Positions 7,983-16,251 of a stretch of DNA of 38,251 nucleotides are shown here, in pieces. A model generated the notes under the pieces. The model was not told where the DNA came from. It made no database searches and worked only from the letters and a program-made list of their open reading frames with translations. This stretch comes from an uncultured Saprospiraceae bacterium (GTDB lineage: Bacteria > Bacteroidota > Bacteroidia > Chitinophagales > Saprospiraceae), in contig CALBWK010000076.1 in the NCBI GenBank assembly GCA_937969415.1, positions 1-38,251 of the forward strand, read 5' to 3'. Position 1 is the first letter of the stretch, and each line of letters begins with the position of its first letter. Both the position numbers and the translations under genes were made by a program.

Positions 7983-8022
7983 TCAATTATTCACATCGCC
8001 GAATGTGAGTAATTGTTGATAA
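7983..8022. promoter_or_regulatory. Inverted repeat with DnaA-box-like sites
   Basis: The arms at 7983-7996 and 8003-8016 match at 12 of 14 positions around the 6-nt spacer CGCCGA. TTATTCACA at 7987-7995 fits the relaxed DnaA-box consensus TTWTNCACA. The reverse complements of 8004-8012 (TTACTCACA) and 8014-8022 (TTATCAACA) each miss it by one base. It could be a DnaA-binding site, an operator for the divergent promoters, or part of an origin. The sequence alone does not decide. Confidence 0.4.
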
Positions 8023-8276
8023 AGGCTCGATTATAAGCAAAACAAGGGTTGATATAGAGTTGGGCTACTGTTAATAGTGATGACTTTCACCAACAAGTAT
8101 ATTACACGGTAAGAAATGATAATAAGATTATACCCGTACTAACAAGCTTAATAATAGCAATCTGTTTTTATTTAATTAAGAATCATATTTATTAAAAGGA
8201 GTTGTGAATTGTTGATATCCTCAAATATTTAGAACACATCTGAATAGTCAAGAATGATGAACAAGCTTTGCTTTCA

Positions 8277-8284
8277 TACCTTTG
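8277..8284 (+). promoter_or_regulatory. -7 box for ctaA
   Basis: TACCTTTG is an exact TAnnTTTG match 7 bp before the preferred ctaA start, which would give a nearly leaderless mRNA. No TTG -33 element is obvious. The box lies inside the longer 5' extension of the open frame, which argues for the downstream ATG. Confidence 0.45.
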
Positions 8285-8291
8285 TATCGTC

Positions 8292-9344
8292 ATGAAGTAT
8301 AGAAGTATTGTCAAGTATTGGCTGTATGCTGGTTGCATCTTGGTTTTCTTCCAAGTTGTTATTGGTGGTGTTACAAGGATAACTGGATCTGGTTTGTCTA
8401 TTACAAAGTGGGAGATTGTAACAGGGACTCTGCCGCCTACTTCTGACGCAGCTTGGCAATCTGAATTTGACCTGTATAAGGAGACACCTCAGTATAAGAA
8501 GATTAACCAAGGAATGTCTCTCAAGGATTTTAAGTTCATCTACTTCTGGGAGTATTTCCATAGGCTATGGGCAAGGATGATGGGCTTCATCTTCTTATTT
8601 CCGTTTATCTTTTTTGTTATCAAGAAATGGATAGACCCCTGGATGATAAGACAACTAGGTTTCGTGATTTTCTGGGCAGCGATGGCGGCTGTCTTTGGTT
8701 GGATTATGGTAGCCAGTGGTTTGGTAGATAGGCCTTGGGTCAACGCCTATAAGTTATCCTTACACTTGGGTATTGCATTGATGACTTTTTCCTTTTTGAT
8801 CTGGGGTACCTTCAAGTCTACAGATGTACAGACTAAAGCCATCAACAATACCAAAATCTATAAACTGGCTATGTGGTTTTTGCTGGCTTTGATCCTTCAG
8901 ATCTTCTTTGGTGCAGTATTATCAGGTATGCGGGCAGCACTTTATTATCCATCGTGGCCCGATCTCAATGGGCAGTATCTTCCAGAGGTCTTATTTGATA
9001 GTACGGCGTGGAGCAAAGAGAATATCCTAGATTACGACAAGGACGCGTTTATGCCTGCGCTGATACATGTCTTACATAGAAATTGGGGCTATGTGGTCTA
9101 CTTCTTCGGTATGTACCTCAGTCTACGCATATTTAAGTACCCGCTGAGGCGCTTATTTTATAGAGGTGCTATTTTGCTGATAGTCTTACTCAATCTGCAA
9201 GTCTTACTAGGAATACTTACCTTGTTGAATACTACTGATACTATTCCTGTCTTCTATGGTGTTATGCATCAAGCTGTGGCACTATGTATATTAGCGGTTT
9301 CATTGTTCCATCTCTTTATATATAAGAGGAGAAACTATACGTAA
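8292..9344 (+). CDS. ctaA: Heme A synthase (COX15/CtaA family)
   Basis: This integral membrane enzyme oxidises the C8 methyl of heme O to the formyl group of heme A for aa3-type cytochrome oxidase. About eight membrane helices can be traced. The first loop carries the family signature G-G-V-T-R-I-T-G-S-G-L-S-I-T-K-W. Heme-ligand candidate histidines occur in helix contexts F-H-R-L-W, S-L-H-L-G, H-V-L-H-R-N-W-G and M-H-Q-A-V-A. The frame is open from 8268, but the M-K-Y-R-S start at 8292 is preferred because the first codons of the longer form overlap a -7 box. Stands alone with a hydrolase gene 15 bp downstream; no cytochrome oxidase genes are in the window. Confidence 0.92.
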   Translation: MKYRSIVKYWLYAGCILVFFQVVIGGVTRITGSGLSITKWEIVTGTLPPTSDAAWQSEFDLYKETPQYKKINQGMSLKDFKFIYFWEYFHRLWARMMGFIFLFPFIFFVIKKWIDPWMIRQLGFVIFWAAMAAVFGWIMVASGLVDRPWVNAYKLSLHLGIALMTFSFLIWGTFKSTDVQTKAINNTKIYKLAMWFLLALILQIFFGAVLSGMRAALYYPSWPDLNGQYLPEVLFDSTAWSKENILDYDKDAFMPALIHVLHRNWGYVVYFFGMYLSLRIFKYPLRRLFYRGAILLIVLLNLQVLLGILTLLNTTDTIPVFYGVMHQAVALCILAVSLFHLFIYKRRNYT

Positions 9345-9359
9345 CAGAAGATAAAGAAT

Positions 9360-10103
9360 ATGTCCAATAATGAGTTTGAGTATTTAGAGACGAAGGGTGG
9401 CGATAGCGTTCTGCTCCTCTTACATGGGTTGTTTGGGGCAACAGGTAATTTCAAAGGGATTCAGGAGTATTTCGGATCTAAGTTTAATGTGGTAACACCC
9501 ATACTACCTATCCTCACTATGGATGTTAAACAATTGAGTTTAGAATCACTTGTGGAGTATATAGAGGACTTTGTAAAATATAAAGGCTTTACAAAAGTGC
9601 ATCTGGTCGGCAATTCTTTGGGTGGCCATATAGCACAGCTCTTTGCGCTGTCTAATATGGATAAGGTGGCTTCCATAACTCTAACCGGGAGTTCTGGTTT
9701 ATTTGAGAATTCTATGGGCTCTACTTTTCCTAAGCGTGGTGATTATGACTTTGTCGAGAACAAAGCGAAGGCTATATTTTATGATCCTGAAGTAGCCACT
9801 AAGGAAGTGATTGATGAAGTCTTTGATATTGTCAATGATAGAAATAAAGCTTTACGTGTGGTGGTTGCAGCAAAGTCAGCAGTCCGAAACAATCTCAAAG
9901 AACTGATCCATAAAATCACTGCACCTGTCCTCTTAGTTTGGGGTAAGCAAGATACTGTAACTCCTAGCTGGGTGGGTGAGAAGTTCCACGAGTTATTACC
10001 CAATTCTAGGTTGGAGCTTTTTGACAAGTGTGGCCATGCGCCTATGATGGAGTTGCCGCAACAATTCAATGAAACCTTGGAGGATTTTTTGTCTAAAGTC
10101 TGA
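9360..10103 (+). CDS. Alpha/beta hydrolase
   Basis: The 247-aa cytoplasmic hydrolase has the full catalytic triad. The nucleophile is Ser86 in the elbow G-N-S-L-G-G, the acid is Asp198 in V-W-G-K-Q-D-T-V-T-P, and the base is His226 in K-C-G-H-A-P-M-M-E. The oxyanion-hole strand L-L-L-L-H-G-L-F-G lies at 18-26. A cap domain spans roughly 115-175. Substrate cannot be told; relatives include esterases, haloperoxidase-like enzymes and C-C hydrolases. It begins 15 bp after ctaA on the same strand, so the two are probably co-transcribed. Confidence 0.88.
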   Translation: MSNNEFEYLETKGGDSVLLLLHGLFGATGNFKGIQEYFGSKFNVVTPILPILTMDVKQLSLESLVEYIEDFVKYKGFTKVHLVGNSLGGHIAQLFALSNMDKVASITLTGSSGLFENSMGSTFPKRGDYDFVENKAKAIFYDPEVATKEVIDEVFDIVNDRNKALRVVVAAKSAVRNNLKELIHKITAPVLLVWGKQDTVTPSWVGEKFHELLPNSRLELFDKCGHAPMMELPQQFNETLEDFLSKV

Positions 10104-10131
10104 TCTCTCTCGCGGAAAGGATTACTATTTG

Positions 10132-11178
10132 CTACAATAGTGTTACCGTTCCTATCACTATCTTTTCAGTACCATCAGTTAATTGGTATTCTATTCTGTA
10201 GACGTACACTCCTTTTTCTATAAAGCTACCTGGGGACCAACCATCTGATTTATTATTAACCCTAGCATCGAGCTTCTCATAAGTAGGAGCTCCCCACTTA
10301 TCATATATGGATAGGCTGTAAGTGATATCTGAATTTTCTCCTTGTAAGTAGAGAGTCGAGTTCTGATCGTTGTTTATTTGAGAAATTGTATTAGGAATAT
10401 AGAGTGCATCACTTCTCATATCAACGACATTGATAGAATATATGATACTATCACAGCCAAAAGTCGAGCTAATAGTATCCGCGTAAACGCCTGGAATGGA
10501 ATACGGAATGTCTGCGAATACGACCTCATCATTATGTAGTTCCAGTTCTATAGATTCTGTTTGTACTTCAGGGGCTTCAATATTAATTGTGAAGATAGTG
10601 CTATCACAATTTTGTAATACAGTATCTATATAGATGCCTGGTTCGTAGTATTCACTTTCAAAAAATTCAAAGGTGTCTTGGTCACATATACTTTGAGTCA
10701 CAGTGTCTTTAAGTAGAGGTATTGGTACAGAGATTTGATAGATCCATATGTCACTTCCACCGTAGTTATTAGGCACGTCTCCATCGAAGGAACTTGTGGA
10801 TGCGGCAATAATATATGTGCCATTGCCTTTGCTGACCATTGAAGGAGTAAAGTCGTCTCCGGATCCTCCAAAGGATTTTTGCCACAATAGATTTCCTTCG
10901 TCATCTAATTGTAAAATCCAGTTATCTAATCCTCCATAACTGTTTGTGATATCAACATCGTCAGAATAAGTATCTCCTGATACAAGGTATCCGTTACAGT
11001 GCGAATGGATAAAGTCTGAAACTCTTTCAATACCAGATCCTCCATAATTCTTTTCATAGATAAAATTTCCTTGTGCATCTATATTGAGAATTCCAATGTT
11101 AGTGTCTTTTGCGAACAGTATATGTTTGGCGATGCTACTCCAGTAGATGGAAATATGTATTTGTTTGAAAAAATAGAT
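10132..11178 (-). pseudogene. 5'-truncated secreted repeat protein with CHU_C (type B) sorting domain
   Basis: The frame is open for 348 codons down to a TAA. It has no ATG anywhere and no signal peptide; the first usable start is a TTG at 10885-10887. The 5' part encodes repeats of the form G-N-x-x-x-x-Q-K-S-F-G-G-S-G, Y-G-G-x-D-x-W-I-x-Q, as in beta-propeller-like secreted proteins of Bacteroidota. Two cysteine-containing repeats follow (C-D-S-T-I-F and C-D-S-I-I-Y). The last ~90 residues are a CHU_C-type domain (Y-I-P-N-T-I-S, then L-S-I-Y-D-K-W-G, then G-V-Y-V-Y-R-I-E-Y), the signal for type IX secretion. The intact protein would be surface-exposed. Loss of the 5' end suggests a deletion remnant, although a non-standard start remains possible. 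Confidence 0.65.
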
Positions 11179-11323
11179 TAGAATAAATCGGGCGAGTCAG
11201 ATACGCTTCTATGATTAGTGATATTTTATTATCATAAGTATCAATTTTGTATCAAAACTATAACTTGAAGTTGCACTACTCTCTCATTATAATTTTTGTT
11301 TATAATATCACAGAACTAGTACT

Positions 11324-11357
11324 AAAAAAAGCGGACCATTTGTGATCCGCTTTTTTT
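11324..11357 (-). terminator. Terminator after the M1 peptidase gene
   Basis: A perfect 12-bp stem (AAAAAAAGCGGA with TCCGCTTTTTTT) encloses a 10-nt loop. Read leftward it lies 15 bp past the peptidase stop and ends in a T run. Because the arms are A-rich and T-rich it could work in both directions. Confidence 0.8.
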
Positions 11358-11372
11358 AATGTACCTTTTGAA

Positions 11373-13721
11373 TTAAGGCTGTTGTATTTTCTTTTTCAGC
11401 TCTTCAGCTTTCTTCGCTCGTTGCATTGGGTTCTCTCCCCTACTCGACCCTCTTGGTCCTTGTCTTCTTTTGAATAATTCAAATCTTGTAGGACTAGATG
11501 AAGGTTGCATTGTGTTGTTAGATACATCGACATCGGCAGTTTCTAGGTATGGATCCAATACGATATCCACAACTTTTTTATTCAAGACAAATGACTTATT
11601 GACAGTATCTCCGAACCTCCATATTTCAGCAGGTATACGTTTAACGTCAGAAGTACCATCTGCATATTTGAACTCTAAAATGACAGGCATTGGAATCCCT
11701 TCACTTTCTAATGATAAAGTATAAAAGTGTGGATCCTTTTCTACCAAGGCTTTCTCCTCAGGACTTAGACTAGCGAGATAGTCATCGTATTCTTTCTTAT
11801 CAATAGCATCGGTATCGAGTGGATCGTAATCAGTGTAATAGTCTTCTATACTAGAGTCTCTTTCGTTAAGTGTCTCTGGAATAGCATCTCTATTTCTTTC
11901 ACGTGTGATGTCATAAGTTGTGGCCTTTCTATTGGCTTTGGCTTCTGCTTCATTGACTTCTGGATTCTTGGTATTGATTTGCTTGTACTCTACCTTAGTC
12001 AACTTTTGATCTACGTGATCATTAGTATAGAACCATCCTCTCCAGAACCAATCCAAATCAAAAGCTGAGGCATCTTCCATCGTTCTAAAGAAGTCAGCAG
12101 GTGTCGGATGCTTGAAAGCCCATCTCTGACAATACTCCTTAAAGGCATAATCAAACAACTCTCTGCCCATCACTGATTCTCTCAATATGTTCAAAGCGGT
12201 TGCTGGCTTTCCATAAGCGTTATTTCCGAATTGAAATATGGATTCTGAGTTGGTCATAATTGGAGAGATCTTGTCTTTATCTCCTTTCATATAATCGACG
12301 ATCTTATGTGCTGGCCCTCTTCTAGAAGGATAGTTTCTTTCCCAGTGTTGCTCCGTTAGATATTGGACAAAAGTATTGAGCCCTTCATCCATCCAAGTCC
12401 ACTGTCTCTCATCAGAGTTGATGATCATTGGAAACCAGTTGTGCCCTACTTCATGGATGATTACACCGATGTGGCCATATTTCATTCGCTGAGAGTAAGT
12501 ACCGTCCTCTTCACATCGACCATAGTTAAAGCAGATCATCGGATATTCCATACCCATATTACCATCTATAGACCAAGCGACTGGATAGGGATAGTCTATA
12601 GTATAATGAGAAAACCACTTTACTGTATGCGCTACAGCTTTAGTAGAATATTTGTTCCAGAGACAATCTCCTTCTTTAGTCCACATAGAGGCAGCCATTA
12701 CAGTACGACCATCATCCATAGGTACACCCACAGCATCCCAGATAAATCTTCTAGAGGTGGCAAAGGCGAAGTCTCTAACATTATCTGCTTTGAACTTCCA
12801 CGTCTTGGTCTTCGAAGGCACACCATCTCCAGCTGCTTCTATTCTGTCATCGGCTTCCTCCAATGTAGAAATTGTGACAGGTTGGAGATCTTCTTTCATG
12901 GCAGACTTAAGTCTTTTCTTCTGCTCGCCACTGAGTACTTTATCAGCATTTTGTAATTCTCCTGAGGCTGCGACGAGGTGATCATTAGGTACAGTGATAT
13001 TCACTTCGTAATCTCCAAAGACAAGAGCAAACTCTCCCCTACCAAGAAATTGTTTATTCTGCCACCCATTCACATCATCGTATACACACATACGCGGGAA
13101 GTATTGGGCGATGACATATACATTATGTCCATCATCAAAGGGTTCGTATCCACTTCGACCACCGACTTCTTTTGTGTTATTGATATTGTACCACCAATCG
13201 ATACTGAAGGTCACTGATTGTCCTTTCGCTAAGGGCTTAGGCAGTTCAACCCGCATCATCGTTTTATTAATAAAATACGGCATGGCTTTACCACTAGAAT
13301 TCTTAATAGAGGTAATATTAAATCCACCTTCAAAGCTAGGCGCAATTCTTTCGATACCTGCAGGGCTCACACGTTCTCCAATAGAGGAAGAACGGATATC
13401 ATGAGAGTGTGAATCTTGTGCTCTTACATTTTGATCAAGCTGTAACCATAGATAAGATAGAGCATCTGGAGACTGGTTGTAATAGGTGATGGTTTCTTCT
13501 CCAGTTAGGGTTTGCTTTTCATCATCTAGGACAAGGTCCATCTTGTAATCGGCCCGTTGTTGCCAATACTCGTGACCCGGTGCTCCTGAAGCTGTTCTGT
13601 AGACATTAGGTGAAGGAAGGTCCTGACCTAGTTGTCTGAATTTGCTTTGGTTATAATTATCTACTTGCGCTGATACGGCAAATGCTAAACTCATAGATAT
13701 TATAAAAAGTAATTGTCTCAT
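11373..13721 (-). CDS. M1-family metallopeptidase, secreted
   Basis: A zinc aminopeptidase-like enzyme of 782 aa. It has a signal peptide (M-R-Q-L-L-F to A-V-S-A-Q, about 19 residues). The zinc site H-E-V-G-H lies at 423-427 with the third ligand Glu446 (W-M-D-E-G-L-N-T-F), giving the M1 spacing HExxH-x18-E. The usual exopeptidase motif GAMEN is replaced by G-M-E-Y-P near 390, as in several Bacteroidota homologues. The C-terminal region (about 580-782) is charged and ends in a basic, proline-rich tail with no clear sorting domain. The frame could be read from a TTG 21 bp upstream, but the ATG at 13721 starts directly at the signal peptide. A TACCTTTA -7-like box (one mismatch) lies at 13747-13754. 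Peptide substrates are unknown. Confidence 0.93.
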   Translation of the reverse strand: MRQLLFIISMSLAFAVSAQVDNYNQSKFRQLGQDLPSPNVYRTASGAPGHEYWQQRADYKMDLVLDDEKQTLTGEETITYYNQSPDALSYLWLQLDQNVRAQDSHSHDIRSSSIGERVSPAGIERIAPSFEGGFNITSIKNSSGKAMPYFINKTMMRVELPKPLAKGQSVTFSIDWWYNINNTKEVGGRSGYEPFDDGHNVYVIAQYFPRMCVYDDVNGWQNKQFLGRGEFALVFGDYEVNITVPNDHLVAASGELQNADKVLSGEQKKRLKSAMKEDLQPVTISTLEEADDRIEAAGDGVPSKTKTWKFKADNVRDFAFATSRRFIWDAVGVPMDDGRTVMAASMWTKEGDCLWNKYSTKAVAHTVKWFSHYTIDYPYPVAWSIDGNMGMEYPMICFNYGRCEEDGTYSQRMKYGHIGVIIHEVGHNWFPMIINSDERQWTWMDEGLNTFVQYLTEQHWERNYPSRRGPAHKIVDYMKGDKDKISPIMTNSESIFQFGNNAYGKPATALNILRESVMGRELFDYAFKEYCQRWAFKHPTPADFFRTMEDASAFDLDWFWRGWFYTNDHVDQKLTKVEYKQINTKNPEVNEAEAKANRKATTYDITRERNRDAIPETLNERDSSIEDYYTDYDPLDTDAIDKKEYDDYLASLSPEEKALVEKDPHFYTLSLESEGIPMPVILEFKYADGTSDVKRIPAEIWRFGDTVNKSFVLNKKVVDIVLDPYLETADVDVSNNTMQPSSSPTRFELFKRRQGPRGSSRGENPMQRAKKAEELKKKIQQP

Positions 13722-13921
13722 AATTTTTACTGTGATTTTCAATCGCTAAAGGTAAAGAATACAAGTGTAGGATAGCACTAAGGTTCAGTTAATTACCCGA
13801 CAGTGAAGATGCGTTTTTTAATACCTATGGCACGTAACCTATATGTCTGTCTTATCAAGAGAGCTAATAACAACACCAACATATTAATATTTGTTTTAAT
13901 ATATTTATTTGAAATTCAGTT

Positions 13922-14461
13922 ATGTCATTTATAAGAGTTGTATGGCTATTATCCTCTTTCTTGGTTTCTAGTCTTTCGTTTGGACAGTCGATATCCGTGA
14001 CTGTAAGCGAAAAGGTTCCAGTGACCATCTATAGTCTAGATTTTCAAACTGCTTTAGATGAAATATCCATTAAAGCGCTGAAGCAAGAAGGTGTTCAAGT
14101 TGATGTCTATTCTACAGAGTTAAGTGCGGAAGGTGCACGATATGCTTGTAAGTTGACTTCTGTGACTAAGGATGTGTACGATAAATTGGCGGATAGGTGG
14201 AAAGTACAATTAGCTTCTGCCAAGATTACGAATACGAGTCTCGAGAATCAAGATAGGTTTCTTGAGGAGGTCTATGCCACACTATTAGGCACTGCAAAGA
14301 TGAAGGCTTACCCTATAGCGAAAGCAATGAAGAGGCAACTTGGTGAGATACAGTCTATTGAACTTCTTGAGTACTATACGATAGAGAGTCAATCAGCACA
14401 AAATCCATTTGCCTCAGAAGTTTTTGCTAAGCTCGGTGTGGACTTTGTAACTAAGAGATAG
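13922..14461 (+). CDS. Unrecognised secreted protein
   Basis: A 179-aa product with a clear signal peptide (hydrophobic residues 5-20, likely cut after S-F-G-Q). The mature part alternates short strands (S-I-S-V-T-V-S-E-K-V-P-V-T-I-Y) and helices (E-I-S-I-K-A-L-K-Q-E-G). It has few cysteines and no enzymatic motif that I recognise. The N-terminal part is loosely like SIMPL-type periplasmic proteins, but I cannot support that assignment. It has its own upstream region and converges with the following lipoprotein gene. Confidence 0.7.
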   Translation: MSFIRVVWLLSSFLVSSLSFGQSISVTVSEKVPVTIYSLDFQTALDEISIKALKQEGVQVDVYSTELSAEGARYACKLTSVTKDVYDKLADRWKVQLASAKITNTSLENQDRFLEEVYATLLGTAKMKAYPIAKAMKRQLGEIQSIELLEYYTIESQSAQNPFASEVFAKLGVDFVTKR

Positions 14462-14468
14462 CACCGTC

Positions 14469-15218
14469 CTATTCTCTTAACCAAAGTTCATCTTCTACTT
14501 CAAATCCAAGGATACCAACATCCTTCTGTACGAAGTATCTATAGTCAGGTTCTGCGTCTATATGAGTACCTAAAGCATACTCGACTACATCATTGTATAG
14601 TGAGTTGTTGAGTGTTATTGATTGGTGAAAGGTCTGCTTGGTGTTTTCATAATAGCCGCTTCCTATAAAGTGTCGTAACCAGAAGTTTCTGATAGGGCTA
14701 TTGGCCCTATCCTGATATAGACTTATGATGTTTCTCTTTTCTTGATTAGAATGATCCTGAACTACTGTCCTCAGCTCTAGGGTCAATTTATCGCTACCTA
14801 GTAAGTTATTGAGAAATGAGACATAGATTACTTCATTCTTTTGACACAAGAAGGTCGTGTGCTCAATTGATATATCACTCGAAGCAAATATTCTCTCCTT
14901 GGCAATGTAATGACCTCGTTCCACAACATTCCAAACTGTTGTTCTTGCACCGCTTGTAAATAGGATGTTATCGTCTAGTTCTAGTGCACAGATATCTGGA
15001 CTCCACCTGTAGGACTCAGCATCTATAAACTGCGTCTCTTCTAGTACTATCACATCGCATACAAAAGGGTTGTTTGTTTCGCTACATGTATCTCCACTTG
15101 AGATCACTTCCAAAGTAGTTTCATTGCAAGGAAGAGATACATCTCGTGGAATGTTCTCTAGTTCTTCTCTATTACAACTTATTAGTAGAAGCGGTAGGAG
15201 TAATGTTAGGTATTTCAT
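14469..15218 (-). CDS. Unrecognised lipoprotein
   Basis: The 249-aa protein starts with a lipoprotein signal (M-K-Y-L-T-L-L-L-P-L-L-L-I-S-C, lipobox Cys15). The mature chain has several cysteines in its first 80 residues (N-P-F-V-C-D, S-P-D-I-C-A) and is predicted mostly beta. I recognise no domain. It is probably anchored in the outer membrane or on the surface. It converges with the preceding secreted-protein gene (7 bp between stops). Confidence 0.7.
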   Translation of the reverse strand: MKYLTLLLPLLLISCNREELENIPRDVSLPCNETTLEVISSGDTCSETNNPFVCDVIVLEETQFIDAESYRWSPDICALELDDNILFTSGARTTVWNVVERGHYIAKERIFASSDISIEHTTFLCQKNEVIYVSFLNNLLGSDKLTLELRTVVQDHSNQEKRNIISLYQDRANSPIRNFWLRHFIGSGYYENTKQTFHQSITLNNSLYNDVVEYALGTHIDAEPDYRYFVQKDVGILGFEVEDELWLRE

Positions 15219-15332
15219 ATTCTTTGAAGTTAAGTTGCTCGTCTATGTTATAAGGGAAGACGGACCATTTTAGAATTCCGTTGGTTTTAGAACGCGATTT
15301 ATTTGACATCTGATGTATATCTTAAGAATTGA

Positions 15333-15346
15333 GTTCCACGTGGAAC
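15333..15346. other. parS-like centromere site 1
   Basis: Perfect 14-bp palindrome GTTCCACGTGGAAC in an intergenic region; the flanking A and T extend it to 16 bp. It matches the ParB-binding parS family (consensus TGTTnCACGTGnAACA) apart from the outermost base on each side. It is the first of three copies within 1.3 kb. Confidence 0.7.
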
Positions 15347-15446
15347 TTATCTCTTTGATGCTTGATGTCAAGCAATATAAGTTCATTCTGATTTAAGTTC
15401 AGTATTCTCTTTATACACAGCCCTGCTAAAATTGGGTCTTGTCGTA

Positions 15447-15462
15447 TGTGACATATGTCACT
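15447..15462. promoter_or_regulatory. CRP/FNR-type palindromic operator
   Basis: TGTGACATATGTCACT contains the perfect 14-bp palindrome GTGACATATGTCAC and matches the CRP half-site layout TGTGA-N6-TCACA with one mismatch. It lies 26 bp before the EGF-like lipoprotein gene, close to where the -33 element would sit relative to TATATTTG at 15477-15484. A CRP/FNR-family regulator is the natural reader, but none is encoded here. Confidence 0.45.
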
Positions 15463-15476
15463 ATGCTACAAAGCTC

Positions 15477-15484
15477 TATATTTG
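15477..15484 (+). promoter_or_regulatory. -7 box for the EGF-like lipoprotein gene
   Basis: TATATTTG is an exact TAnnTTTG match only 4 bp before the ATG, which would imply a leaderless or near-leaderless transcript. The palindromic operator lies 14 bp upstream. It may be a chance match in AT-rich DNA. Confidence 0.35.
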
Positions 15485-15488
15485 AAAT

Positions 15489-15953
15489 ATGAGACTATAT
15501 GTACAACTTCTTCTTTGCTTAATTATATCTAGCTGCGGCAGTGATGACGAGTGCCCAGAGAACGCAAGACTAATCAACGGTAACTGTATTTGTGATATAC
15601 ATTATGAGGGGGAGTTTTGCGATGAGGAAAGAGGATTTAAGTTTTGGGGAACTTGGAACGCCAAGAGACGCTGCAATTTCGGCCCGCAATTTTTTATAGA
15701 CAGTTCGTTTAATATAAGTTCTCGGGCAATAGACTCCATTGTTATACAATCAGGGAATCTATTTTTTAATTATCCAATTGTTGGTCGTATACAATCCTCA
15801 ACCTTGATTGGATTTAACTATTTCCAGCCTCCTATGTCATCTATATTTGATGCTAGGATGGACTATGTGGGTCTTGATTCTATTGTCTTTCAGGTGGATG
15901 AAGTAACAACTTCAGGAGGAATGTGGCCGTGCACGTTCATCTTAACAAAGTAA
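15489..15953 (+). CDS. Small lipoprotein with an EGF-like cysteine module
   Basis: The 154-aa protein has a lipoprotein signal (L-L-L-C-L-I-I-S-S-C, lipobox Cys16). A compact module with the pattern C-x8-C-x-C-x8-C follows (E-C-P-E-N-A, N-C-I-C-D, G-E-F-C-D, about residues 21-45), like the EGF-like motif seen in other Bacteroidota lipoproteins. The rest (46-154) is predicted beta with two further cysteines and no recognised domain. It is probably a surface lipoprotein; function unknown. Both flanks carry a parS-like palindrome. Confidence 0.7.
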   Translation: MRLYVQLLLCLIISSCGSDDECPENARLINGNCICDIHYEGEFCDEERGFKFWGTWNAKRRCNFGPQFFIDSSFNISSRAIDSIVIQSGNLFFNYPIVGRIQSSTLIGFNYFQPPMSSIFDARMDYVGLDSIVFQVDEVTTSGGMWPCTFILTK

Positions 15954-15961
15954 ATACGCTT

Positions 15962-15975
15962 GTTCCACGTGGAAC
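15962..15975. other. parS-like centromere site 2
   Basis: A second perfect GTTCCACGTGGAAC, preceded by T as in the parS consensus. It lies 9 bp after the EGF-like lipoprotein stop and 629 bp from site 1. Confidence 0.7.
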
Positions 15976-16045
15976 TTGTTCATCCCCTAAAGGGGAGGCC
16001 AGCACTTCAATCAAGCCTACACCAAGAAAATTGGTGTCTCAAGAT

Positions 16046-16239
16046 GCGGGTAGCGGTCCTTCCTTCAGGAAGTTAGAAGGTAGCATAGCAGATATCCCTA
16101 GAGGGGAGGCTGCGCTCTTGAGTTTAGGAACCAAATAATAGTTATTGAATTGCGGGCTGCGGTCCTTCACATTCGACTCACTTTGGTCGCTCAGTGCAGG
16201 CCTTTAGGAAGTTTAGAAGGTAGCATTAGCATAATCCCT
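16046..16239. repeat. Two imperfect direct copies of a short intergenic repeat
   Basis: Copy A (16046-16099) and copy B (16152-16239) both begin GCGGG..GCGGTCCTTC. Both contain AGGAAGTT.AGAAGGTAGCAT and end in ATCCCT. Copy B carries about 35 extra bases in the middle, containing CACTTTGGTCGCTCAGTGCAGG. The inner CCTTC and GAAGG parts can pair as a hairpin. Nearby CCCCTAAAGGGG (about 15986-15997) is also palindromic. This looks like a dispersed, non-coding REP-like element between convergent genes; no coding frame of interest is present. Confidence 0.55.
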
Positions 16240-16251
16240 TTATGGCGAATG

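Larger units (their letters stand above)
7829..8291. other. 463-bp AT-rich gene-free region between divergent genes
   Basis: This is the longest gap in the window and separates the leftward dtd operon from rightward ctaA. I see no coding frame worth calling and no RNA gene. It holds an inverted repeat with DnaA-box-like sequences (listed separately). A partial direct repeat is also present: TGTGAGTAATTGTTGATA at 8004-8021 resembles TGTGAATTGTTGATA at 8203-8217. A very AT-rich stretch spans about 8160-8200. Confidence 0.6.

Noticed and set aside
8191-8236. AAAGGAG followed by TTG and GTG, suggesting a ribosome binding site and an early start before ctaA
   Set aside because: Both candidate frames stop within a few codons, so no gene follows.
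12363-13404. Several plus-strand frames of 79 to 197 codons opposite the M1 peptidase gene
   Set aside because: They lie wholly antisense to a protein with a complete zinc motif and have no domain or export signal of their own.
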